Assembly: GCF_023703415.1 (NCBI RefSeq)
Contig: NZ_JAGMTU010000011.1
Location: 1 to 64,000 of the forward strand
DNA: 64,000 nucleotides
Direction of reading: 5' to 3'
From: Microbacterium sp. USTB-Y
Lineage (GTDB): Bacteria > Actinomycetota > Actinomycetes > Actinomycetales > Microbacteriaceae
In this document: piece after piece, positions 57,616-64,000 of the stretch
Position numbering within the stretch: the first letter of the stretch is position 1
Layout of the letters: each line of letters begins with the position of its first letter
The notes under the pieces: generated by a model
Seen by the model: the letters and a program-made list of their open reading frames with translations, nothing else
What the model was told of the DNA's origin: nothing
The model's database searches: none
Made by a program: the position numbers and the translations under genes

Positions 57616-57632
57616 GTGAATGTGACATTTAC
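57616..57632 (-). promoter_or_regulatory. Array operator 20, last before the junction
   Basis: GTAAATGT-C-ACATTCAC; -10 box TAGCCT. The constant upstream region (TGTCGGAGGCCTCC) ends at about 57655, exactly where unrelated catabolic DNA begins. Confidence 0.85.
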
Positions 57633-57655
57633 AGGCTACGGGAGGCCTCCGACAT

Positions 57656-58170
57656 TGGTCGATGCACGCCAGGAGCCGACTCCCGACTGGCTCGTCGAAG
57701 GAGCAACCCTCGGAGAGCTCGCCGGGAAGATCGACGTTCCCGCCCAGGCGCTGGCCGAGACGGTCGCGCGATTCAACGAGCACGCCGCCCGTGGGGAGGA
57801 TCCGGACTTCCACCGCGGTGCGAGCGCGTACGACCGCTACTGGGGAGACGAACAGAACCCGTATCCCAATCCCAGCCTCGCACCGCTCGAGCAAGGCCCC
57901 TACTACGCTCTCGCCGTGGTGAACGGCTGCTTCGGCACCAGCGGAGGGATCGCCACCGACGGCCTCGGAAGGGTCCTCGACGCAGACGGCGATGCCATAC
58001 GCGGCCTGTTTGCGGTCGGCAACGCCTCCGAGAACGCCTTCGCCGCCGGCTACCCCGGCGCCGGCGCCACGCTCGGTCCGATCATGACCATGGCCTACCT
58101 TCTCGGGCGTACCGCCAGCGGCGCGTCGATCGGCGACCTGAGCCTTGCCGACGGAGCCGGGGCACGATGA
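57656..58170 (+). pseudogene. FAD-binding dehydrogenase (ketosteroid/fumarate-reductase type), C-terminal fragment
   Basis: The open frame matches the last 170 residues of KstD/fumarate-reductase-like flavoproteins: IDVPAQALAETVARFNEHAA, LEQGPYYALAVVNGCFGTSG, GLFAVGNASENAFAAGYPGA and GATLGPIMTMAYLLG. The FAD-binding N terminus is missing because the gene is cut at the array edge. No start codon with a ribosome site is seen. Confidence 0.82.
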
Positions 58171-58466
58171 TCCGTCACGTCGTGTTCTTCTCGTTCGCAG
58201 CGAACCATGATCCTGCCGTGCTCGAGGAGTGGCGCGACCTGCTCGATGGTCTGCTCGGAAAGATTCCCGGCCTGGTCCGACTGTCACACGGCCCCGACGT
58301 GATGCGCAGCGAACGCGCATGGGACTATGCACTCGTCGCCGACTTCCGCACCCTCGACGATGTCCGTGCCTACGCGACGCACCCCGCGCATCTGCCGCTC
58401 TTCCCTCTCTCCGGAGCGATCTCGGAGCAGATCGCCTCGGTCGACTTCGAGATCGACGAGCAGTAG
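58167..58466 (+). CDS. Dabb-family (stress-responsive alpha/beta barrel) protein
   Basis: 99 residues, MIRHVVFFSFAANHDPAVLE at the start, then LVRLSHGPDVMRSERAWDYA and FRTLDDVRAYATHPAHL. This is the Dabb fold, in which a dimeric barrel binds small aromatic or polyketide-like molecules. ATG overlaps the stop of the flavoprotein remnant, so it was co-translated with it. Confidence 0.88.
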   Translation: MIRHVVFFSFAANHDPAVLEEWRDLLDGLLGKIPGLVRLSHGPDVMRSERAWDYALVADFRTLDDVRAYATHPAHLPLFPLSGAISEQIASVDFEIDEQ

Positions 58467-58484
58467 AGGAAGTACCCAGGCGCC

Positions 58485-59021
58485 GTGAAGAGCGAGGATG
58501 GTTTCTCGATGCCCCGAGTACGTGCGGTCACCCCCACCGTGGCAGAGGAGCTCCGCGACCTGAAGGCACGCTATTTTCACTACGTCGACCTGAAGCAGTG
58601 GGACGAACTGCGCGGACTCTTCGTGGACGACTGCGTCTTCGAAGGACTGTGGGCCGCCGCGCCCGACCCCGACACGTTCGTGGAGAACCTGATGCGCAAC
58701 ATGACCGAAGAGGTCGTCAGCGTCCATCACGGGTTCATGCCGCAGTTTCGGCGGATCGATGACTTCTCGGCTCGCGGGCGCTGGGCCATGACCGACTATC
58801 TGACGTGGCCACGCGGGTCACGAGGGTATATGGGGATCACCGTGCCGGAACAGAGGGGGATGCGGGGATATGGCTACTACGAGGAGCTCTACCGACTCAC
58901 CGAGTCCGGCTGGCGCATCGCCTTCATGCGACTGAGCCGGATCCGCATGGATCCCATCGTTGGCGACGCGCCTGCGATCGACTACCCGGTGGTTCCCGCG
59001 GTCCCCGGCTGGCTGGACTGA
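58485..59021 (+). CDS. SnoaL-like (NTF2-fold) protein
   Basis: 178 residues. LRDLKARYFHYVDLKQWDEL followed by RGLFVDDCVFEG opens an NTF2/SnoaL-like fold; VSVHHGFMPQFRRIDDFSAR carries the usual active-site His, and YYEELYRLTESGWRIAFMRL closes the sheet. Family members are dehydratases, isomerases or hydroxylase-like proteins. GTG 58485 is used; ATG 58509 is an alternative. Confidence 0.82.
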   Translation: MKSEDGFSMPRVRAVTPTVAEELRDLKARYFHYVDLKQWDELRGLFVDDCVFEGLWAAAPDPDTFVENLMRNMTEEVVSVHHGFMPQFRRIDDFSARGRWAMTDYLTWPRGSRGYMGITVPEQRGMRGYGYYEELYRLTESGWRIAFMRLSRIRMDPIVGDAPAIDYPVVPAVPGWLD

Positions 59022-59070
59022 CGCCGACCCGCGGGTGCCGCACCCTCTGGTCCGAACCGTGAGCGCCGGC

Positions 59071-60255
59071 TCAGGTGAGGGTGTGGAGGGGCCAGCCGGT
59101 GTATGCCTCGGCGAGGAAGCGGCGGCCGGCTTCGGACTCGACGACGGATTGGAGCTCTCCGAGCTGGCGGAGGCGGTCGAAGTCCCTTGCATCGGGGGCG
59201 ACGTGAAGCATGCTGGTCATCCACCAGGAGAAGTGCTGGGCCTTCCAGATGCGGTGCAGCGCCGTCTCGGGGAAGGCCTCGACGAGGCGGCTGTCCCTCT
59301 CGAGCAGAAGCGCGCGCAGCGCGCGCTCGAGAACGAGGACGTCGGCTACGGCAAGGTTCATGCCTTTCGCGCCGGTGGGCGGCACGGTATGGGCGGCGTC
59401 GCCGATGAGTGCGAGGCGGCCGCGAAGCAGTTCGAGGGCGACGAAGCTCCGGAATCGCAGCACGTCGCGTTGGAAGACGGGGCCTTCCTTGAGCGTCGTC
59501 CCCGGCACCCGCTTCTGCAGTTCTTCCCACAGTTGCTCCTCGGTGAGGGTGCTGGGGTCGGTGCGGGGATCGCATTGGAAGTACATGCGCTGCACGGTGG
59601 TGCTTCGCTGGCTGATGAGCGCGAAGCCATCGGGGGAGTTGCTGTAGATGAGCTCGTCGGCGCTGGGCGGCGCCTCGCAGAGGATGCCGAACCAGGCGAA
59701 CGGGTACTCGCGGAAGTGCCCGCCTGTGTGGGAACCGGTTACGGCCTCCCGCACGACACTGCGTGACCCGTCGGCGCCGACGACGAACTCGGCCTCGATC
59801 TCGAGAGGCGATCCGTCTGCGCCGGTGGCGATGACGCGTGGGCGGTCGGACGCGGGGTCCTCGATACGATGCGCCGTCACGCCGAAGCGCAGGTCTTGGC
59901 CACTGGAGAGCCGCGCGGCGATGAGATCCTTCAGGACTTCGTGCTGCGGGTACAGCCACACACCGCGGCCGACGAGGTCGGCGAAGTCGATGCGGTGTCC
60001 GCTGCCGGCGAAGCGGAGCTCGATGCCGTCGTGGCGGTCTCCCAGGGTGCGGGCGCGGCTGAACGCGCCGAGCGTGTCGAGCACCTCGACGGTGCCCTGT
60101 TCGAGGATGCCTGCCCGGATCGTGGTCTCGATCTCTTCACGGGAACGCTGATCGATGACGACTGACTCGAGGCCGGACGCCGCGAGCAGATGCGACAGCA
60201 GCAGTCCGGCGGGTCCAGCGCCGACGATGGCGACGCGGGTGCGGATGGTGGACAT
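59071..60255 (-). CDS. pobA: 4-hydroxybenzoate 3-monooxygenase
   Basis: 394 residues, the usual length of PobA. FAD motif VAIVGAGPAGLLLSHLLAAS, then RAGILEQGTVEVLD, the NAD(P)H/FAD-linking VVGADGSRSVVREAV, and ALIGDAAHTVPPTGAKGMNL. The enzyme hydroxylates 4-hydroxybenzoate to protocatechuate using NAD(P)H and oxygen. Its start lies 97 bases after the IclR stop, with palindromes between them. Confidence 0.92.
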   Translation of the reverse strand: MSTIRTRVAIVGAGPAGLLLSHLLAASGLESVVIDQRSREEIETTIRAGILEQGTVEVLDTLGAFSRARTLGDRHDGIELRFAGSGHRIDFADLVGRGVWLYPQHEVLKDLIAARLSSGQDLRFGVTAHRIEDPASDRPRVIATGADGSPLEIEAEFVVGADGSRSVVREAVTGSHTGGHFREYPFAWFGILCEAPPSADELIYSNSPDGFALISQRSTTVQRMYFQCDPRTDPSTLTEEQLWEELQKRVPGTTLKEGPVFQRDVLRFRSFVALELLRGRLALIGDAAHTVPPTGAKGMNLAVADVLVLERALRALLLERDSRLVEAFPETALHRIWKAQHFSWWMTSMLHVAPDARDFDRLRQLGELQSVVESEAGRRFLAEAYTGWPLHTLT

Positions 60256-60299
60256 TGGGGCGTCTCCTTCGACGTGACAACGGATGCCTCGCTCAGTGT

Positions 60300-60310
60300 G
60301 AACCCGGTTC
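60300..60310. promoter_or_regulatory. Palindromes in the pobA leader region
   Basis: GAACC-C-GGTTC at 60300-60310 and CCCGTT-G-AACGGG at 60331-60343 are perfect inverted repeats between the IclR gene and pobA. GTTC/GAAC half-sites are typical for IclR proteins of the PobR/PcaU group; binding is inferred. Confidence 0.5.
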
Positions 60311-60352
60311 AGACGGTCGAACGCCGCATTCCCGTTGAACGGGAGACGCCGA

Positions 60353-61102
60353 CTATCGGGGGGACCGCAGCGTGGCCTCGATGCCGGTCACGGCTTCTCG
60401 CAGAGCGATGATCGCCGCCGTGTGCGGCGCTTGTCGTGGTAGCACCACGGAAAGCGCGGCGACGACTTCACCTGCGTCGCGGATCGGCACGGCCACGCCG
60501 GTCGAGACGGATTCGATCGAACCTTGCGCGATCGCCACGCCATCGCGACGCACGCCAGCGAGGAGACGGCGTAGACGTCCGGGATCGGTCACCGTCTCGG
60601 GTGCGAGAGCGCGCAACGGCTGGGCGAGCACGCGTTCGCGGAGATCGGCGGGAGCGTGCGCGAGCAGGACGAGGCCCGACGAGGAGGCGTGCAGCGGTAG
60701 CCGCCCAGCGATCCGTGTGATGTTCGCACCGGCGTCGGGGTGCGAAAGGCGTTCGAGGAACAGTGCTTCGTCCTGTTCGAGAACGGCGAGTTGGGTGTGC
60801 TGGCGGATGTGCGTCTGCACGCGCTCCATATAGGGGAGCGCCGCCTGGCGCAGACGTAGCGCGGTCGACCCGCGGAGGGCCAGTTCCCACAAGCGCATTC
60901 CCAGGTGGACGCGGCGGTCCTCGTCGCGTCCGAGCAGTCCGGCGTCGACCAGCTCGTCCACGATCCGGTGCGCGGTGGACGACGGCAGCGCCGCTCGGCG
61001 CCCGATCTGACTGGCCGACTGCACCGAACGATCAGCTGTGAACGTCTCGAGGACGCGCACGATGCGGTCGATCATCGAGTCGCTGGAGGGCGAGTTCGCC
61101 AT
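60353..61102 (-). CDS. IclR-family regulator, probable regulator of pobA
   Basis: 249 residues. N-terminal winged helix VQSASQIGRRAALPSSTAHR and a C-terminal effector domain with LPLHASSSGLVLLAHAPADL and STGVAVPIRDAGEVVAALSV. ATG 61102 is the first in-frame start supported by homology. Located immediately upstream of pobA on the same strand, as in many PobR-type arrangements. Confidence 0.85.
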   Translation of the reverse strand: MANSPSSDSMIDRIVRVLETFTADRSVQSASQIGRRAALPSSTAHRIVDELVDAGLLGRDEDRRVHLGMRLWELALRGSTALRLRQAALPYMERVQTHIRQHTQLAVLEQDEALFLERLSHPDAGANITRIAGRLPLHASSSGLVLLAHAPADLRERVLAQPLRALAPETVTDPGRLRRLLAGVRRDGVAIAQGSIESVSTGVAVPIRDAGEVVAALSVVLPRQAPHTAAIIALREAVTGIEATLRSPR

Positions 61103-61186
61103 GCGCTCAGGATGACACGGCTCGCGTCGACGGTGTTGCGGCGATGGTTGGTCCCCTGCCTGACGCGACGGCGGTAGCCTCGGCTC

Positions 61187-61837
61187 ATGGTTTCTGTTCC
61201 GGATGCTGCAACGGCTTGGGAGCCCCTCACGCCTCATGCTGTCGCTGAGCTCCTTCGGGTCGGTAGCGCCCGCTGGTGGCTGTCGGGCGGGGTGGCCCTG
61301 GAGCACTGGCTGGGCCGGACGATCCGCGAACGGCCGAACACGGACGTGAGCACCACCCAAGGCGGGCTGCCGCAGCTGGTCCGGGCGTTGCCTGCCGGTT
61401 TCACCGCCTGGGCGCCTGCGGGGGAGGACGCCGTCATCCCCTGGGCCGACGCGCCCGACGATGCCGATGTGCAGCCGGTGCGGATTCAGGACGAGCGCTC
61501 CGGCGCCTGGGTGCTTCAGGTGAACGTCGAGGATGGGACGGAACATGCCTGGCTGTACCGGCGAGACCCGCGGCTGCAGTTGCCGTGGGATCGCGCCGTG
61601 CTCGAGGTCGACGGCATTCCGACCGGTGCGCCCGAGGTGCAGCTGGTCTGGAAGGCGTTGCGGCCGCGGCCGGAGGATGACCTCGACAAGGACGTGGTGC
61701 TGCCGCAGCTCTCGGACGAGGCCCGGTCGTGGTTCGAACGGGCGATCCTCTCCGTCCACCCGCACTCGAACTGGTCGATCCACGTGCGCAGCCCTTTCGC
61801 GCCCGCGAAGGCAAGCTGGAACCGCAAGAACGGCTAG
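61187..61837 (+). CDS. Nucleotidyltransferase-like protein (aminoglycoside adenylyltransferase family)
   Basis: 216 residues. ARWWLSGGVALEHWLGRTIR resembles the W-x-x-x-G-G-x-A-L-x-x-x-x-G start of ANT(2'')-like nucleotidyltransferases, but the metal-binding acidic pair (usually RxHxDxD) reads RERPNTDVS and may be incomplete. Its stop overlaps that of the LysR gene. Role here unknown. Confidence 0.6.
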   Translation: MVSVPDAATAWEPLTPHAVAELLRVGSARWWLSGGVALEHWLGRTIRERPNTDVSTTQGGLPQLVRALPAGFTAWAPAGEDAVIPWADAPDDADVQPVRIQDERSGAWVLQVNVEDGTEHAWLYRRDPRLQLPWDRAVLEVDGIPTGAPEVQLVWKALRPRPEDDLDKDVVLPQLSDEARSWFERAILSVHPHSNWSIHVRSPFAPAKASWNRKNG

Positions 61838-62742
61838 GTCGGCCGGTGGTCGTCGGCGGCCACCGCATCCAGCACCACCGATCGGAACCACGTCTGCGCG
61901 GGAGACATGCTCAGTTCGCGTCGCGTGTAGAGCGCGACCGGGGTGCTCTGGCCCGGCCACGGCAGCTCGGCGATGCGCAGACCGGGGAACCATCCGCAGA
62001 ACACCTCGGCCACGTGTCGCGGCAGCAGCACGACGAGATCGGTCGCCTCGAGCACCGCGGGCACGGTGGCGTACTCCTCGACCGTCAGCGTCACCTGCGG
62101 CATGAGTCCCTGTTCGATCATCGCCTGGAGCGGGTACACGTGGCCGCCGCGGGAGGACACCCGCACGAAGCGGCGCCCGACGAACATGTCCGCGGCGGTC
62201 GGAGGCAGCGGATGGGCACGCGAGGACAGCGCCACGTACTCCACGTCGCGCACCGGTGTGCGCCACAGCCGCGGCGAGTCCAGCAACGACACCGTGATCG
62301 CCAGGTCGATGGTGCCCCGGACGAGCCCGTCTTCCACCTGATCCGCGTCCAGCCGCCGCACCTGCAGGTGAAGGTCCGGCGCCTCCTTCGCGAGCACCGG
62401 CATGATCGGCGGCAGGAAGGTCTGCTCGCCGATCGAGGTCAGCGCGAGCGAGAGCTCCCCGCCGAAGCTCGCGGGATCGAAGGCGTCGGGCGCGCTCACC
62501 ACGGCATCGATGCGCGACAGTGCCTCGTGCAGCGGTCCGAACAGCTGCCGGGCACGCGGGGTCGGCACCATCTCGTTCCCCTGGCGGCGGAACAGGTCGT
62601 CGCCGAACCGCTGCCGCAACCTCCTCAGCGTGTAGCTGACCGTCGGCTGCGTGACGTGCAATCGCTCGGCGGCGGCGGTCAGACTGCGCAGCTCGTACAG
62701 CACGACGAAAGTGCGCAACTGGTTGAGATCGGTGAGCGACAT
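61834..62742 (-). CDS. LysR-family transcriptional regulator, probable lig-pathway regulator
   Basis: 302 residues. N-terminal winged helix LRSLTAAAERLHVTQPTVSY followed by TLRRLRQRFGDDLFRRQGNE, then a substrate-binding domain. It is divergent from ligJ with about 150 bases between, the classical LysR arrangement, so it probably activates ligJ and following genes with a pathway intermediate. Confidence 0.9.
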   Translation of the reverse strand: MSLTDLNQLRTFVVLYELRSLTAAAERLHVTQPTVSYTLRRLRQRFGDDLFRRQGNEMVPTPRARQLFGPLHEALSRIDAVVSAPDAFDPASFGGELSLALTSIGEQTFLPPIMPVLAKEAPDLHLQVRRLDADQVEDGLVRGTIDLAITVSLLDSPRLWRTPVRDVEYVALSSRAHPLPPTAADMFVGRRFVRVSSRGGHVYPLQAMIEQGLMPQVTLTVEEYATVPAVLEATDLVVLLPRHVAEVFCGWFPGLRIAELPWPGQSTPVALYTRRELSMSPAQTWFRSVVLDAVAADDHRPT

Positions 62743-62891
62743 CGCATTGATCCCATCTATACGGTTCGGCTCCTACATCTATTGGACCATACCCATAGAG
62801 CGAACTAGAGTCAGGGTGACAGCACCGGCACCGCTGCCGACGTGGCACGCACCACCCGGCACCGACCCGATCACAGTGACGAGGACGCACG

Positions 62892-63920
62892 TTGATCATC
62901 GACATCCATGGCCACTACACCACGGCCCCCGCGCAGCTGGGAGCGTGGCGCGATCTGCAGATCGCGTATGCGGAAGGCGCGGGCGAGGCGCCCGACCCGG
63001 CCGCGCTGCGGATCAGCGATGACGACATCCGCGAGACCATCGAGGCGAACCAGTTGCGGCTGATGGACGACCGCGGCAGCGATGTCACGGTGTTCAGTCC
63101 CCGTGCATCGTTCATGGCCCACCACCTCGGCGACCTCGCCGTCAGCGAGACCTGGGCGCGCATCTGCAACGACCTCGTCGCGCGGGTGTCGCAGCTGTTC
63201 CCCGACCGTTTCCTCCCGGGCGCGATGCTCCCGCAGTCGCCGGGCGTCGACCCGAAGACGACCCTCGCCGAACTCGACCGGGCGGTGAACGATCTGGGCG
63301 TCGTGACCGTCAACATCAACCCCGACCCGTCCGGCGGACTGTGGACCGCCCCGCTGCTGACGGACAAGAGCTGGTATCCGCTCTACGAGAAGCTCGTCGA
63401 GTACGAGCTGCCCGCGATGATCCACGTGAGCACCTCGTGCAAGCCGCAGTTCCACACCACCGGCGACCACTACCTGGGTGCCGACACGACGGCATTCATG
63501 CAGCTGCTCAAGGGCGACCTGTTCCGCGACTTCCCCGACCTGAAGCTCGTCATCCCGCACGGCGGCGGCGCGGTGCCCTATCACTGGGGACGCTTCCGCG
63601 GCCTGGCGATGGCGCTCGGCAAGCCCGAGCTGGAGGAGCACCTCCTGGGCAACGTGTACTTCGACACGTGCGTGTACCACCAGCCGGGCATCGACCTGCT
63701 CACCGGGGTCATCCCGACCGAGAACATCCTCTTCGCGAGCGAGATGATCGGCGCCGTCCGCGACGTCGACCCGCGCACGGGCCACTACTTCGACGACACG
63801 AAGCGATACGTGGATGCGACCGGGAACCTCACCGACGAACGACGCGGACAGGTCTTCGAAGGCAACGCCCGCCGCGTGTACCCGCGCCTGGACCGCGCCC
63901 TGCGAGCCCGCGGCCTGTGA
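62892..63920 (+). CDS. ligJ: 4-oxalomesaconate hydratase (amidohydrolase fold)
   Basis: 342 residues. MIIDIHGHYTTAPAQLGAWR carries the first metal-binding histidines; SPRASFMAHHLGD, MIHVSTSCKPQFHTTGDHYL, VIPHGGGAVPYHWGRFRGLA and LFASEMIGAVRDVDP follow in the order of LigJ from the protocatechuate 4,5-cleavage pathway. It hydrates 4-oxalomesaconate to 4-carboxy-4-hydroxy-2-oxoadipate. The start is TTG 62892, since the conserved N terminus begins there and no ATG is near. Confidence 0.93.
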   Translation: MIIDIHGHYTTAPAQLGAWRDLQIAYAEGAGEAPDPAALRISDDDIRETIEANQLRLMDDRGSDVTVFSPRASFMAHHLGDLAVSETWARICNDLVARVSQLFPDRFLPGAMLPQSPGVDPKTTLAELDRAVNDLGVVTVNINPDPSGGLWTAPLLTDKSWYPLYEKLVEYELPAMIHVSTSCKPQFHTTGDHYLGADTTAFMQLLKGDLFRDFPDLKLVIPHGGGAVPYHWGRFRGLAMALGKPELEEHLLGNVYFDTCVYHQPGIDLLTGVIPTENILFASEMIGAVRDVDPRTGHYFDDTKRYVDATGNLTDERRGQVFEGNARRVYPRLDRALRARGL

Positions 63921-63939
63921 CCTCACCCTGGAGAACCCG

Positions 63940-64000
63940 ATGACTCAGCGACTGAACGACCTCGGCATCGTCCGCACGCGCATCGAGCGGCCCGACTCCG
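63940..64000 (+). CDS. Gene cut by the window edge, probably the CHA/HMG aldolase of the same pathway
   Basis: Twenty codons (MTQRLNDLGIVRTRIERPDS) after a GGAGAACCCG ribosome site, 19 bases behind ligJ. The next enzyme of the pathway, a RraA-fold 4-carboxy-4-hydroxy-2-oxoadipate aldolase, often has such a start, but twenty residues are not enough to prove it. Confidence 0.5.
   Translation, partial: MTQRLNDLGIVRTRIERPDS

Noticed and set aside
37642..57632. CRISPR array suggested by many copies of one short repeat
   Set aside because: The spacing varies from about 200 to nearly 3000 bases, the intervals contain genes, and the repeat always sits at a fixed distance before a start codon. There are no cas genes.
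37642..57632. Partition centromere (parS) cluster or replication iterons as the main meaning of the 17-bp repeat
   Set aside because: Centromeres and iterons are clustered and not placed at promoter start sites before each gene. A secondary role in segregation cannot be excluded but is not needed to explain the positions.
56650..58170. Rightward frame of 506 codons across the array edge into the flavoprotein
   Set aside because: The first 330 codons are antisense to the DUF4192 gene. Only the part after about 57656 has protein homology.
60353..62905. Very long leftward open frame of 850 codons
   Set aside because: Only its last 249 codons (from 61102) encode a real IclR protein; the upstream part runs antisense to the nucleotidyltransferase-like gene and out of frame with the LysR gene.
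1..64000. tRNA or rRNA genes as integration sites
   Set aside because: I saw no cloverleaf with a GGTTCRANTCC arm or any rRNA-like stretch; a covariance-model search would be needed to exclude short ones.

Overview
The window looks like a large, mosaic plasmid (or plasmid-derived island) of a high-GC actinobacterium, most likely a Microbacterium-like member of the Microbacteriaceae. The reasons are uniformly high GC, GGAGG-type ribosome sites, actinobacterial -10 boxes (TANNNT), an Lsr2 C-terminal domain, and catabolic genes typical of aromatic-degrading actinobacteria. The family assignment is inference; no rRNA or housekeeping marker is present.

Layout. (1) 1-12.2 kb: an IS3-family element (two identical 1515-bp copies, 184-1698 and 9161-10675) brackets a leftward aromatic ring-hydroxylating dioxygenase cluster: Rieske alpha subunit truncated by the IS, beta subunit, a small unrecognised protein, a 3Fe-4S ferredoxin, a reductase, a frameshifted IclR regulator and two alpha/beta hydrolases. 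A deacetylase/isochorismatase pair follows. (2) 12.2-13.3 kb: a row of gene fragments (two SDR tails and an Lsr2 tail). (3) 13.3-23.7 kb: plasmid backbone, with an AbiE toxin-antitoxin pair, Cys/HTH proteins, a secreted HNH-type nuclease, two divergent HTH regulators and a replication-like operon (a protein with possible degenerate family-B polymerase motifs, an HTH protein, an RHH protein). (4) 23.7-34.5 kb: a second, intact copy of the dioxygenase cluster with its own IclR regulator, an aldo-keto reductase, a class II aldolase/decarboxylase and a second hydrolase pair, surrounded by pseudogenes (AMP-ligase, GntR, alcohol dehydrogenase, LysE). (5) 34.7-57.65 kb: a long array of small, mostly unrecognised genes, nearly all leftward. 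(6) 57.65-64 kb: aromatic catabolism again: an FAD-dehydrogenase fragment, Dabb and SnoaL-like proteins, 4-hydroxybenzoate 3-monooxygenase (pobA) with an IclR regulator, a LysR regulator and 4-oxalomesaconate hydratase (ligJ) of the protocatechuate 4,5-cleavage pathway, with the next gene cut by the window edge.

How it works together. The dioxygenase clusters, a possible dihydroxyphthalate-type decarboxylase, pobA and ligJ could together funnel an aromatic acid to protocatechuate and then through 4,5-cleavage; the dioxygenase substrate is not proven by sequence.

The most unusual structure is the small-gene array. Twenty copies of a 17-bp inverted repeat, GTGAATGT-C-ACATTCAC (5'-3' on the minus strand), sit just downstream of a -10 box. 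Nineteen of them lie in front of a leftward gene and are followed by a nearly constant leader ending in GGAGGACACC-ATG. Most mini-operons end in a GC-rich hairpin of similar sequence. A second promoter family with an invariant 13-bp spacer (TGTCYGCGAA-N13-GGCCTATACCC, five copies) is interleaved with the first. This looks like an undescribed plasmid-wide regulon of small proteins.
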